Shown here: piece by piece, positions 1 to 13,114 of the stretch
Layout: every line of letters starts with the position of its first letter
Numbering within the stretch: the first letter of the stretch is position 1
NCBI RefSeq assembly: GCF_001949145.1
Contig: NW_019091490.1
Coordinates: forward strand, 853,599 to 912,932
Reading direction: 5' to 3'
DNA from: Acanthaster planci
Taxonomy: Eukaryota; Echinodermata; Asteroidea; Valvatida; Acanthasteridae
Length of the DNA stretch: 59,334 nucleotides
Program-made: the position numbers and the translations under genes
Notes under the pieces: model-generated
Seen by the model: only the letters and a program-made list of their open reading frames with translations
Databases searched by the model: none
Told to the model about the DNA's origin: nothing

Positions 1-345
1 GCAGTGTTCAGTTCTTTTTTCCTCTTTCCATTACCACTCTGCCATTAAGGCAGTGTTCAGTTCTTTTTTTCCTCTTTCCGTTACCACTGTGCCATTAAGG
101 TAGTGTTCAGTTCTTTTTTTCCTCTTTCCGTTACCACTGTGCCGTTAAGGCAGTGTTCAGTTCTTTTTTTCCTCTTTCCATTACCATTGTGCCATTAAGG
201 CAGTGTTCAGTTCTTTTTTTCCTCTTTCCGTTACCACTGTACCATTAAGGCAGTGTTCAGTTCTTTTTTCCTCTTTCCGTTACCAGTGTGCCATTAAGGC
301 AGTGTTCAGTTCTTTTTCCTTTTTCCATAACCATTGTGCCATTAA
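1..345. repeat. 49-50 bp tandem minisatellite, about 7 copies
   Basis: A unit beginning gcagtgttcagttc, followed by a T-run, a cctctttcc block and accactgtgccattaag, restarts at about 1, 50, 100, 150, 200, 250 and 299. Copies differ by single substitutions and T-run length. The array is cut by the left window edge, and its last copy decays at about 345. Short ORFs here are by-products of the repeat. Confidence 0.95.
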
Positions 346-821
346 ACAAACACAAAGGAAATTCCTCCTGTCAGGAGTGCCAGGAAAAACCAATAAATGT
401 CATCAAGTTCTGTCAATTTTATGCCAGTGTTAACCCTGAAGTTGGCAGGCTATTTTGTACCATATCACAGCCGAGATCTTGGCTGTCCCAAGCCCGATTT
501 TTTTCAACACTCGGCGTGCATGTAAAACACTCCTAATCAATACAGATGTGGAGTTTCAAATCAATCTGACATAGAACTTATAGTTGATTTGATCATTTGA
601 AGTTGAAGGTTACAAGTGTACCAGACACTGTGTGCACTCAGCACAGCAATTGAAAGTGCAGGTACGTTTTTTTGGTCGACCTGTTTCGGGAAAGTGGGTG
701 CTGCATGAGAACAGTTTGTGTGATTTTCACAGAACTGCTGTCAAAGTGACTGTAAAAAGCTGCTTTATGAAACTAAAGGCTGGGCTCATAAAAATTTTTT
801 ACAAATATGGCTGACCTCTTT
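346..821. other. Non-coding stretch, nothing recognised
   Basis: No splice-bounded open frame, RNA gene or repeat family could be supported between the minisatellite and the SINE. Confidence 0.5.
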
Positions 822-1020
822 CATGTGACCAAGTGTTTAGGGTTTGTGGCTTCCAATCATAGGGTTGGAGGTTCGAATCCAGCTGCTGGCAGTATGTTGT
901 GGCCCTTGGCAAGCCACCTCACCCCTGCTTGCCCCTCTCCACATAGGAGTATAAATGGGTACCAGTATTAGTGTGGGAAGCAACTTGTGTTGGACTGGCA
1001 TCCCATCCAGGGGGAAAAAG
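822..1020 (+). mobile_element. tRNA-derived SINE
   Basis: A perfect RNA polymerase III B-box (ggttcgaatcc, 870-880) is followed by tRNA-unrelated sequence with a ggcaagccacctcacccc stretch, then ataaatgggtacc and ggactggcatcccatccag. This arrangement is typical of tRNA-derived SINEs in invertebrate deuterostomes. No cloverleaf acceptor stem closes around the B-box, so it is not a functional tRNA gene. Ends are approximate. Confidence 0.7.
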
Positions 1021-1767
1021 AAATATTCTCAGTCATTTCATGCCAAGGAAACCGCAATAAACACCGGCCTGACGAGCCAAATTGGCTTGGACCAGACTTG
1101 TGGGTCTTTTTGGTTTTTTTGCTTTTTCTTTCAGGAAAAAGAGGTGCTTGTAACGAGAAAGATACATGCATGTGCAATTTTCACAGAACTAATGTCAGAA
1201 AGACCACAAAAGAGTTACTGAACAACTCCTCAAGGTTGGACTATTGTACTGTGGCGATATCAGTCAAAATCTCGAGGGGCCAGATCTACTCCCTGGTTCT
1301 TTGAGGGTCAAATGAACACACACAATTGACTGCACAATGGTGATTGTTAAGTTGCCAACCCTGAAAGTGATTTGGTTCAGGTAATATCTTAGGACCCCTA
1401 CTGGCTTGAGTGTCTGTATTTGAAATCTTCAATATTGCCTTGACGTTACTTTGTGCATCTCTCTGTGACATCAAAGTATGGCCTCAATATCATCTTCAAT
1501 GCTTGAAAAGACATCTTACAGTCACTGCAGAAGACAGACTTCTCCTGGATGGACAGCACAGGTTTCTTCCACTCTCACTACCATCTCTGCTTCTATCCAC
1601 TTGCCCTAACAATAAAGAAAGAGTTAACTACTGGACTGGAGAAATAGAAAAGCCTCATTTCTGTCAATTAATATGAATAATTCCAAAGCCATTTTCATAA
1701 TTAAAACAAGCACAATATATAACCCTGACTGTTCAGGGTGGTTTGGCTAGAAACCCTGCCAGACACG
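1021..1767. other. Non-coding stretch, nothing recognised
   Basis: Short open frames exist on both strands but none has splice sites, codon pattern or family similarity that I can support. Confidence 0.45.
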
Positions 1768-4700
1768 TCAGTCTGCATCATTTGTCAAAGTAATTTGCTT
1801 GCCCTGGGTGGCAAGATCGTACAGGTCAACTCTCCCCACGGCCAAACAGCCTGGGAGTCTGCCACTACAAGATCCAACAGTGGCATTGTTCAATGAGACT
1901 ACATGTCTCATGTGAGACTCCATTTTCTCAACATGACCAGTTCATTTGGCTGCCATTGATTGCCCCGCGCATTAAAAGGCCCATCTGACTTTTTTTGTTA
2001 ACTTAGTACAACTTTCCTGTAGAATTACAAAATTAAATCCAATGGGAACACGTGGTACCCTGTCAACTTACTGCGATCATAATGTAAAAATAAATAACAG
2101 GCCGAAAAGGGTTGTGGAAGATTTCCATGCAGCCACGGTAATTTAGCAGGGGTGCAAAAAGTCCACTGGGAACAGTTCAAGTACAATGTAGATTGACCGC
2201 GACCATGCTAATCATACGAACCAGACTACTGCCTACACAGAGAAAATGGTTGTATGGGTCCCAGCCTCCAGCTCCATGCATAAAGTACAGCAGCATGCCG
2301 TGCACACACACTGAGGCGTACCCAGATATGGCTATATACACATTGTATACAGGGCTTTTCCTGTACAAGTTCGTCTTTGTGGTAGATTTGGCCGAATTCA
2401 TCTGATTTTATCTTTGTTTTGGTCAAATTTTGCCGATTTCATCATGATTTGCACACTGTAGGCAATGTAATCAGCTGGTCTTATTAGGCCTAACACAGCG
2501 AATAAACATTCCATTACGGTTAAAAAGTCCATGTGGGCGGAATGCACGGTAGATTGACGCGAAGGGAAGTCGCGGTAAGTTTCCATGTACCCGCAGAAGA
2601 AAACGTCCAATGGGAACACGGCTATGGTGCATCAGACTTTAAATCTGCTGCAGTATGCCGCATCTGGCAGGGTTAGGGTCAAGGTCAGTATTTGCAAAGT
2701 GATACATGCAGTTTTTACCATTTTTTTAAACTCCTTTTCTAAAGGTTGTAGACTGCTGGCCCTCTTTGATTCCACAATCTGACCATCTTGCTTGGACCTT
2801 CATCAATGTTCCAAGAGCAGATATTATGACAATAAAGGGCTTGATCTGTGAAATTAAAATAATCATAAAATGATTTAACTAATTCACCCACTTATAATTA
2901 AAAATTTTCTTTTCACAAGACAAATATTCATTTTCATGTTGTTATCTTTAAAGAGCTGCAAACAGACTGTTCAAAGATTCAAAAATGTGGCTTTCATCAG
3001 TAAATTTTGGGGGGGGAATTTTTTACCCCAAGACAGGTTTACCGTCGGTTATGTTCTCAGCCAAAAAACATTTGTCATTTTGTCTACCAAGTGTATAACA
3101 TCCGGCACTGTGCAATCTCTTTGGTTTTTAATTTAGTTCTCTAAGACAACAGAAATTAACACAGAACCTTCCTTTTTTTTGATGGTTGCACTTACTTACG
3201 TGGCAACTTCAACTTTATTTTGAATAAGGAAAGATTTTCAGCTCAAGCAGATACATTATTCAATTTATGCCTGATCTTCCTGACCCTACAGGGGAGGGGA
3301 AACGTTACCTCCCCCTCCCACACACACAGTGACCCAACACCTTCCATTGCTTTCCACCCCACGCAGTCCCCCCCTCTTTAAAAAATTTCTTCCCCTTTTT
3401 TTTTCCATTTCATGGTTGGAGGGTGAAGCCACCGCAGCTGCCTAATTGCAATTAAATCAGAAGGGTCAGCAGGTGTTAATTACATGAACATGTACATGAG
3501 CATGACGTCATATCCAGACTTACATGTCTCCATCGTCCAGTTATCTCTTACCTGATTGCCAGCTGACAGGTGTGTATGCAGGTGTGGGGTCCAGCATCAA
3601 AGTGTGCCAATGGAATGCAGGCGTATAGGGTGCATTCGATTACAAGGCAGACCTGGAAAAATAGCAAACTATCACAATAAGAGAAACTCAAACTACTAAA
3701 AACTGAAGAATCTTCAACGGCAACGTTGCTGGGAACTGAATCAATAGGGACTCCCGCACCAATTCCATGTACATGTAAGTATCAAACCCCCCCCCCAAAT
3801 GATCAACCCTTTACAAAAATGACCATACTGAAAAATTAAATAAGACTTGAAAACCATGAACGAAAGTTTAACAAAAAAAGAGCAGCGAGGGACCGTGGAA
3901 TCACAGATCAGCCCCAATTTTATACTTCTCCACTGCCGTGCTCAATGAATGTACTGAACACATAAGCGGGCCGGCACACACAGTGTGTGCGGTCTTGAAC
4001 TTCAAATGACCATCATAACAAAACAATATGTTGGATTGAGCACACCTTATTTTTACAAAATAAAGCATTGGACGGCCAAGTCACAGTGCCAGCTGTGACA
4101 AGTCACATGGTCCAAAATAATGCGGCTTTTTTAGCATTCACCAGCACAGTGTGTCAAACAGTTCTTATAAGAACACATGTATATGTACACTCAGACTTCA
4201 ATCACTGACTCTAGCAGACAGGACTCAAGCAGAAAACCACACTCCAGTTATGTGGGACAGTACATGACATGTAAGTTGACTTGTCTCTGCTGATCTGCTC
4301 CACTGAGTATCATGGCCACACTACATGTATGTGGCCAAATTAAATGCAAGGAAGGGGAACTCTAAACTACAGTCATTTGCAAGGGTTTAAGACCGCCTGG
4401 AATTTTGTTGGTATTTCTGTCACTGGGCCTGCATGGCATTGTCTCATTGAATGGCACATAACATCACTGTAGTAGTGCTATCTATAGACCCCGGCATTTG
4501 AATGTAATTTTTTGCAAAGGCAGGTCTTATATGATATTTTGTCTGTAAGGCAGCATGGGTAAAAAAAAATCAGGAAAAAAGTCTATTGTAATCAGAAAAA
4601 AGGAGGGCACACTAAACATTAGACTGTTAACATTTCAAATCATGGAAATTTAGTCAAATAGTTGTTTGACCAATATACACACTGAAAGTAAACGTAATTT

Positions 4701-6121
4701 GATTACGTTTAACTCATGACTGATTGGTTTAAGTTTGGTTTTTCTTCAGGTTGATGCACTTTGTACGAGTGGCCCTAAACTTTTGCAATGACTGCACTGG
4801 CATACGACATACTTCTACAGGCATGAAAGCCTAAGGGGGGCTACTCTTCTGCTAAAATAGATTCATTGAAACACATGGTAAATGCTAGTTGAACGCACCT
4901 AATGTGGTGTGCAGTAATTAACGTCTTCAGAGATCACCACATCTGCTGGTGTCTGGAGTTGTACATGTTCACTGTAAGTGAAGATCTTGAGAAAATCCCA
5001 GTTGTAACAAAATTATGGTATCGAGATGACAAATAGATCACCAACAGGCATGATGGTCAGAAATTCGCCATTTGGGCAAATTGAACATGATAAACTACTG
5101 GGTGAATTAATCAAAAAAATCAAGAAGATACCTTTCACAGCCGGGAGCTTTATCCCAATGTTTAAGCCTTCCTCCACTTGTTTCTAGTTTAGGAGTAGGG
5201 CCACATACATGTATACGGAGGTACAGACCACTGGCCTGGCCCTAATGAAGTTGAGTCTCTAATGTGCCATTCTCCAATGTTTCCTTGACTTTCCTCATGA
5301 ATCACTGCCAAACCTCTTTGCTGAAAAACTTTGAATTCATTCAGTTACAGTGAATAATGATAATATTATCTTTAAAATACGTAATACTGATCACCTCTGT
5401 GAACAATTTTGGTGTCATGAAATTTAAAAACCTGAAATTCAAAAACAGCAGCATCCAGAAATTGGCACAATTTCGGCTGACTGTTCTCTATTTGTGGCAC
5501 ACTTGAACAAATCTCTGACAATCCCACATCCCACATAAGAAGTTCTTCAACATTTATAAATTCAGGTATTACCCCTAAATATACATACATGTATAAACCT
5601 ATTTTCAGAAAAGTAGGCGTAACGTCAGTAGTTACTTTCTTCACTGTGGGTACATTTTCAAAGCGCTTATTTTGCACTTTCAAAAAAACCCCTGAAATCA
5701 GGTCAATAGACCTACATACAGTACAAGATTGACGTAATTGCAAAGGCTTTCCAACTCAGTACAGTACACAGTACTTTAATACAGGTATATTGCTAAAGTG
5801 AGTTGAAACTACCTTGGAAGATTTTTATTCATGTGGTAATGTTGATCCTACTATTACGGTCTGTCCTTTTCTCCATGGTCTCAACGACTAGGCCTATGAA
5901 TTTTATTCCTGTAAAGTGTGGAATAATAAAAGCAAAATAACATTGTACTTACTCCGTATCACGTAGGTCTTGGTGATACACAAAGTCGCGAAAATAAAGA
6001 TTAAAATGACTACCCTGCGCTCAGCATCATCACTGATAGGCAAGTGCCCACCGCACCCACGTGTTGATTGCCGTGTGTGCGTCTTGCGAAGTGACATCAC
6101 GCACTGTGCCTGGCTATGCAT
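1768..6121 (-). CDS. Possible small multi-exon membrane-protein gene, function unknown
   Basis: Tentative minus-strand model: exon 1 6121 or 6097..5953 (donor a|gtaagt), exon 2 5183..5132, a weak 34-nt exon 4971..4938, exon 4 3652..3552 (acceptor ttttccag, donor gtaaga), exon 5 1864..1768 ending at TGA. The phases chain without a stop (1, 2, 0, 2). Exon 1 encodes a basic N-terminus and a hydrophobic stretch (RVVILIFIFATLCITKTYVI) that looks like a type II signal anchor. The exon 4 product is cysteine-rich (LVIECTLYACIPLAHFDAGP), and exon 5 reads GRLPGCLAVGRVDLYDLATQ and ends LTNDAD. No family is recognised. If real, it is divergently transcribed from the SDR gene to its right. Exons 1, 4 and 5 look best; the 34-nt exon is the weakest link and more exons may be missing. 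Confidence 0.33.
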
Positions 6122-6127
6122 AGTCGT

Positions 6128-6341
6128 GGTTCCAAGACGTTACTATCTGTTGCTGTGTTCGTGAATTAATGCACGCTTTAGCGCAGTAAATTATGCCAGT
6201 CAACAGAGGGCGCTATGTGAAAGACGAGGTCTATATATCTAACTATGCGTACAATAATCTTGCACAATCAGCCGTCACAGAGCGCCCTCTTTTGACTGGC
6301 AAAATTTACTGCGAGAACACAGATAGTAACGACTTGGAACC
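6128..6341. repeat. Long imperfect inverted repeat (fold-back element) upstream of the SDR gene
   Basis: The left arm (from ggttccaagacgttactatc, on through cgcagtaaattatgccagtc to about 6220) matches the reverse complement of the right arm (about 6277-6341). The best part is about 39 nt (6182-6220 against 6275-6313). The left arm carries about 25-30 extra nt. The element lies between two possible divergent transcription units. Confidence 0.85.
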
Positions 6342-6695
6342 AAGAATACAAAGACTCGGTTATGCATATCCATCAACGTATCTGTCGCGCGCTCTCGCTT
6401 GCTTAGCTCGCTGGGCCGGCAACACATGCTGCACCAGCGCGGCTTGTACAAATTTTTACAAGAAGTACATGTACATGCAGGCCTAACGGCTAGCGTGCGT
6501 AAGTCATGAGGACAGTGGAATTAGAAAATCGTCCTTTGTTCGAATGAATAACAGGGCATCAATTGTTCCACAATGCAGTGTCCAGAGGTCAGGGAGGAAA
6601 ACAGGGGAACGGTTTATCAAAGCTCAGGCGAGAGCTCGACGTGCCAAGCGGCAGACGACACGGTCGAATTTCTCACGGGTAGCGGTGGCAGCATC

Positions 6696-9600
6696 ATGGC
6701 ATTGGAGGGCTGGGCAGTTGCGCTGATTGTAATCGGCTCCATCTTGACTATTGTTGCCTTGATGAGTTTCGTGTATTACTGGTGTGTTCTCCGGTATCGG
6801 GTTGCTGACACCAGTGTGTCAATGGCAGGCAAGACGATTGTTATTACAGGTACGCACATTTGAAGTTTACCCCAAGAACTTGTTGGGTCCGGTCGTCCAC
6901 CGTGTTGCGGACGTCGTCGGACCAACCCCACAGCTGTCGATGTCTGCAGAGATCTGCATCTAGTCTGCAGAGATGGATCCAAAGGCAAATGAAAACGGGT
7001 GTTCATGTTCACATACATGGAGACCTTCCCCCTAAATTGCTAGTACTTAGTAGTAGAATTAGGCTAGGCCTACACCCCATTTCCTGGTTTGAAAAACAAT
7101 CTGAAGAAATTCCTCCAAATCAGTTGACAATAATTTAGTGTAATAATAGAGTGAAAACATTGCGTGGAGCATCACACCTACAGTACATCATGTACACACC
7201 CGAGGATATGAGCCCCCCCTAGTAAATCCCCTTAGCTACGCCACTGGTCTGACATCAGAAAGTGCTCCCCAGGGAAAGAGTTCCATTGCTCTGTGCATAT
7301 ATACGGACAACACTTCAGGCCCTGTGCACAAACCGGTGGGGCTTGTCTGAAAAAAACCAAGTATTTTTCTAAGTAAATGCTAAGGAGTTTTCTGGCTAAA
7401 TTTCAGTTCTTAGGACATGTTATCATTTTTGACGGCTGTTATAACATTTTAAGGGAAAATTAGTGTTGTCCATATATGGAACTCTTTCTCTCTGCAGATT
7501 GTCTGGGAAAACAGATGACAGTCAAATAACAAAACCAACTAAAATTGAAACTATTAACAAGCAATAAAAAGTAAAGCTCAAAAAGTGAGTTGTTAAGTTG
7601 GTCTTAAAAATATCAACAGAATCAGCAGATGGAATTACTGCTGAAAGTAGTCAATCTTTCACTGAAAGATTGATTTCAGTTCAGTAGTTGCTATAGTTAC
7701 AGAAGCCATACCGGAATTTCCAACTTCCGTAGTTATGGTATTGTACAATATAAAGGGTGCCTTACACAGAGACCACTCATGTTTCCCTAGAGTGGTTTAT
7801 TAGCCATCAGAAAGTGACAACGTCCTAAAAAGTCAACTTAGGCAGGGAATGTATCGCAGCAGTTACTATTTAGAAAATACATGTACTTCAATTGTTCAGA
7901 CCAGTGTCACGTGGTTTGTGCACAAGGTGTTAAGTGATTGTCCGTGTACATGGAACTCTTTCTGCATTGTCAATCTACAGGGTACATGTGCTTTCAGATT
8001 ACATTACGATTATTATGTTTATGGACTGCAGCATGTAGGCTTCCCAGAATACATGTACATGTAGGTAATCAGGTGAACCCAGGTTCAAACCCCACGGTAA
8101 TTGCCAAATTTTGTTTTCATTCTTTCACTTTCTTATTTGTTTTTCAATTAAAATTCTGCGAGTGCCATCCATGACGTTTCTTTCTTTTCTGAGATGGATT
8201 CACACGCCTGGAGGATTTTTATAAAGTAATCTGAGAAGACACCGTGTAACAAGGATACTGTCACGAATTGCGCCCCAACCTCATGGAATGACCCATTATA
8301 CCACTACATGTGCTACTATACAGGAGCCTCGTCTGGTATCGGGAAAGCCACTGCTTTGGCCCTTGCTAGGCGTGGGGCGCGGCTCATCCTGGCCTGCCGG
8401 AATGAGCAGAAGACAGCCCAGGTCATAAGCGAGATCAAGCAGGCGGTGCCGGACGGAGCGGAGATCTTGTACCGTCACCTAGACCTCGTCAGCTTGAAGT
8501 CTGTCCGGAGTTTTGCCGAGCGAATCATCCGAGAGGAGTCGAAACTCGATATTTTGATCAACAATGCAGGTTGTAAATTATGCGTTAGTTTTCAATTGTT
8601 ATTTGCTCATTACAAATTAAATTCATCACACGCTAAAAAAAACAAGGAGAACTTGTAAAGACAAAAGGTGGGCATGGAGAAAAGAAATGGGCAAAAAAGA
8701 AAACTATTTCAAAGGATGGATTTGCACTGCGAAGATGTTAATTTTGGATTTTTGGCCCTGCCCAACGTGTATTAAACACTGTATACTCAGTGTTGGCCCC
8801 CGAATGGTTAAAAACTATTTTATATTTGTACTTGCCTTATCTATTTCTAAAAAATATTTCCAATGGACTTTGCAGGTATAGGGCAAAAAGGAAGAACAGA
8901 GGATGGTTTTGACCTCATGTTTGGGGTCAACCACTTCGGCCCGTTTCTCCTCACCAACCTCCTGCTCGATCTGCTCCGCAAGTCGGCGCCGAGTCGCGTC
9001 GTCAACTTGTCCTCCCTTGCACACCGCTTCTCCCCGGCGTTCGACTTCACCGAATTTGACAAGGACGACGACAGCAGTGCTGGTGGCGCTGTCCGCTACC
9101 TGCGACTGGCCAGCTACCCTATCAGTAAGATGGCGGTCAATCTGTTCACCCGCGAGCTCGGCCGGCGGCTGGCGGACGACAGCCAGGTGACGGTGTGCTC
9201 CGTTCACCCGGGCATCGTCTACACGGGTGCCATAGACGGAGCGTTGCGCAGGGGAAGCTGCAGGAAGTTGCTCATTCCACTCTTCAGGTAGGGGAATCTT
9301 GGGGTCTCAAGCGAGGGCGTCAGGAAGGGGGAAATGGAGTTGTCGAGTCTCCTTCCCCCAGAAATAAAAAAAAGAACAAAAAAACAGGAGGAAAAGGGGT
9401 GAAAATCACCAATTGGCTTCAAATACCTCAGAATTTACATGTACCCCTTCCACCATGAATCACCAGTGTGCACCCGCCTATCCCCTCCAAAAAAAAACCC
9501 TGGCAACGCCTGTGACCTGAACTCCACCCACTGGTTTGTCAAACGTTTGCCAAGTTGAAGCCAGATTATCATTCATACACCAATATAGAGAAATTCAGAC

Positions 9601-10749
9601 CAAAATGCATCATTGTACTGTCTAGTGCCTGAAAATGTGAACTGATTGTACAGAAGCTCAACTTTCCCCGTTGGCTTCAAACTTATTTTAGTGAACCTCA
9701 ATTACACAGCTCTTACAACAATTTGTGGTCTTCATATTTAGTGCCAGCATTATTTTATTGTTATTAAAGTACCAGTAATCTGCATACTGACTCACTTTTT
9801 GCTGACAGAAAAGTAGAGGCGTTACTTTCAGCATTTCTACCTCCCTGCTTTCAGTGAGGTGGGCGCCGGGGTTGACTGGAAATAGTTAGCTTCCATGCTT
9901 CAGTTGATGTTTTTTACAGTTCCCAAATGAATTTGCCGGGTTTTCAAACATCCATGGGCTTTTCATTCCCTAAAAGCGAAATTGCATGCACATGATGTGA
10001 GCAAGTCAAGCGAAATTGCATGCACATGATGTGAGCGAATCAAGTGAAATCGCATGTGCATCATGTGAGCGAGTCAAGTGAAATCGCATGCACATCATGT
10101 GAGCGAGTCAAGTGAAATCACATGCATCAAGTGAAATCACAAGGGTCCCCACAATGCAATTTTCTCAGAACAGTCCTTGAAATACCTGTTTGTCCTTCAG
10201 TAACATCATTTTCAATTTGAATTTTGCTTCTTTTAAAAGGTGTCAGGACTTATTTTTGGTTTTGGTAATGCAAGTTTCCAGGAGCAGAACTATGTTGGAT
10301 TATTTGAGCACAAAAACTGCAATTAATTTTGATGATTTTGCAGTCCCAACTTTCCTTTTCCTTGGTGATATCATTGTGTGAGTGCAGGGCAATATGCCAG
10401 TGGGCACATTGACACTGGAGAAGTGCACCTGTTAAATTAAATGCCCACGTTATTTGGCTACCCGCCCCCAAAGCCCATCCGGGCAGAGGTCAAAGTCAAG
10501 GCAAGAGTAGCTGAATATGGTTGGTTTTTCGTCCCTCTCTCTTTCAACAATTGGCACTTCAGGTTTCTCATGCGAACTCCTGAAGCCGGGGCCCAGTGTG
10601 TCATCCACTGCGCGATCGACGAGTCCGTCCGCCAACATTCGGGGGACTACTTTGTCGACTGTCGGCCTGGCAATGAGGGCGCCATGGCAAGCGATGAGGC
10701 ACTCGCCAAACAGCTGTGGGAAGTCAGTTGCCAAGCAACAGGGCTTTAG
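6696..10749 (+). CDS. Short-chain dehydrogenase, SDR7C / retinol dehydrogenase 11-14-like
   Basis: Exons 6696-6849, 8324-8569, 8876-9287 and 10563-10749 join to 999 nt (332 aa), the usual length for RDH11-14. The protein opens with a membrane anchor (residues about 6-30), then the NAD(P)-binding motif TGASSGIG (51-58), an ILACRN element whose Arg is typical of NADP(H) use, NNAG (131-134), the catalytic Ser in VVNLSSLAHR (179/180), and Y214-x3-K218 in SYPISK. The C-terminal exon has the family's GAQ..HCA and SG.YF.DC pattern. By family it should reduce or oxidise retinoids or lipid aldehydes at the ER or mitochondrial membrane; the substrate is not readable. An in-frame ATG at 6573 would add 41 residues; I chose 6696 because it puts the anchor at the N-terminus as in the family. 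Intron phases are 1, 1 and 2. All four catalytic elements are intact. Confidence 0.94.
9974..10141. repeat. 34-bp tandem repeat in SDR intron 3
   Basis: A unit of the form aagtgaaatcgcatgcacat plus catgtgagcgagtc starts at 9974, 10008 and every 34 bp after, about four full copies plus short partial ones. Each unit contains gcatgc or a variant. Confidence 0.9.
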
Positions 10750-12984
10750 AAGCCACTAACACAGCCAAACCAGAATACACCTTTTAATTCTGGACTGTAT
10801 CAAATAACGAAACGCTGCTCACAAAAATTTAAACAATTTTCAAACTTTTGTATTCAGCCCTTGCATTTTAAGCAGCATTTGGGAACATTTTTCTGCAATG
10901 TATCCCTATGTATTTTAATGTAAACGCATTGATTAAGTGAGCGGACTACCCACGGAGCTTTCCTTTCTTCACAGACTTTTGTGAAAAGAATTTAGCCCTT
11001 CCCAGCCTCCTGTTTCGTGCAGGAGTTAGTGATACAATTTCAATTTGGGCAAAACCACAAAATGTGTTCATAAGTGTAATTCAGTACATCAATGTGAGCT
11101 CGTTTAATCTGCACTTGAGTCATATTTCAGTGTTCCGAATTTATTTATCGAACTTGATTAATTTTTATTGAGTTGTTAAACCATTCTCACTAAGTATGCT
11201 AAGTCTATCAATGAGACTATTAAACATATAGTTTATCAATATTTGAATCCAAGTTTCAGTGTGGATTCCAACCACAGGAAACATATTCCACTTGACTGTC
11301 CGGTTTAATTCTGTTCAATATTACAAAGTTAAGTGCATAAACAAGTATTGTAAGTAATTGGAAACGAAATTCTGGATTAATTAATTAGGTGTGTGATTGA
11401 ATTCTTCTGTATATATCTGTAAATACAAAGGATCTGTTAAGTTTTTTTTTTCTTTCCCTGTATTTTTTACCAGTAACTTAGGGTGCTTTCAAGCGAGCTA
11501 CTCGTGTTAACACGACTATACTCCTGAGCACCTGAACAGCTGGAGTACGACTCGGGTCAGCGAGAGTATACTCGCCATAGAGGGGAAGTATACTCCTGTA
11601 CCCCAGTGTAATGAGCACGCATCCTACTCGTGTTAACAGGAGTAACCGTGCCAATAACCCTTAAGGTCCCTGATGACTTTGCTTGATCAAATGCCGCAGC
11701 GATCCCAAACGGGTGCACCGGCAAGTATCTACCTTATTCAAAGAACATTTCTGGTTACAAAATTAGCCGAAGTGATTAAAATATACATATTAAAGTTACT
11801 CTGTCTCGATTGTCTTATATAATTGGCAAGAATGTATCAACAGCAAAGTTAAAAATTCTGTATAATACTGTAGTACACATCAAATCATAAGATCTTTCTT
11901 ATGATCTTTTATAAAAAAAGTAGAAAACCGCTTCATTTTACCGGTACAAAGCAGTAGCTGGTTCTACTTGCTCTAGAACATACATTTGTCCGTGTGAATG
12001 TTCTATTGCTTAAATACAGGCAAGTCACAAATGATACATCGCCAAAAGGTTGCCACTAAAAAAGCTGTTTTGCAAGTTTATGGTCAAAGGAAAACATGGC
12101 CAACTTGCCGCAATTTGCATCTGGGTGAAGGTCAATAGGCAACTGGAGGAAATAATTTGACAAAAAATACATATGTACATATGTAAATCACTCTTTGGTA
12201 CATACGAATCCAGTGAGGTTGTCAATGGACATTCCAGACGGCCGCTTTCAATGCTGGAAAGTACTGTGTTGGTTCTTCTGTTTTTTTTTCAGAACGGCTG
12301 CCACAGTACAGTTGGCGCCGTAGCAATGAATGTTTATGAGTGCAATGGTATTTAATTTCATCAGGTTACAGACATGACAGATTGATTTCCTTTTACTCAT
12401 GAGGCAAAGCCGAGAAGAATAGAACGTACAATCTGTCACCCAATGAGGTTATTCTTTCCACTGTACGAATGTGGAATATTCTCCATTTGTTTTATCAGCC
12501 CCTGGTTGGAGTGCACCCTCACTGGCTACGAAAAGACAAAGTGGTGGGACATTTTCTAACTGGGCTCGTGAACATGCCTGGTGCACGCGCCTGGTGTACA
12601 CACAAGGACCATACATGCCAAAAGAAATGGTCGTGTGAGCTCATCGCATCCTGCACCCATACCTTCAGAATAAAAAGGCTTTGTATTCTTTGCAACTGCG
12701 CAGAGTCTAGACCTTTGTGTGAAGAACTGTGACTGTGCTTACCGTGCCTTCCTCCAGATGGACAGTGTATATAGAGGGGTATAATCAACAGCTGACCGTT
12801 GCATGCACCAGATCATGATGTCGATCGATGATCTGACAATATTGTAAAGAGATTTAGTGGATATTGTGTAATGCCTTTCACCATTGGTGGGGGCCTTTAG
12901 GAATGTCCAGTGATCACGTAACCATGGCTACTGGATTCGTCTGTACATGTAGATGCACTCAAATGAGTAATTCATTCAAAGCAC

Positions 12985-13114
12985 CAATAGAGGGTTTGCA
13001 TGGCCGCCATCTTGCAGGCCAGTGCTTTGGTTCCACAGGATATGCACAAAGGAGGTTTCTGTGTGGAACAAAGGAACTGCCCTGCAAGATGGCTACCAAG
13101 TGAAGCCTCTATTG
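12985..13114. mobile_element. Fold-back MITE-like element, about 53-bp terminal inverted repeats
   Basis: The left arm starts caatagagg and runs through ccatcttgcagg to ttccaca; the right arm is its imperfect reverse complement and ends cctctattg. The total is about 130 bp with a short loop. The two ORFs overlapping it on opposite strands are mirror images caused by the palindrome, not genes. Confidence 0.85.

Noticed and set aside
1-536. Phe/Ser-rich open frames
   Set aside because: Products of the T-rich minisatellite.
860-890. tRNA gene suggested by the B-box
   Set aside because: No acceptor stem or anticodon arm closes; the following sequence is SINE-like.
5372-5743. 123-codon minus-strand open frame
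   Set aside because: AT-rich, no family pattern, and splice sites do not fit the tentative gene around it; likely chance.
9974-10141. CRISPR-like array because of regular spacing
   Set aside because: The units are contiguous 34-bp tandem copies without unique spacers, in an animal intron.
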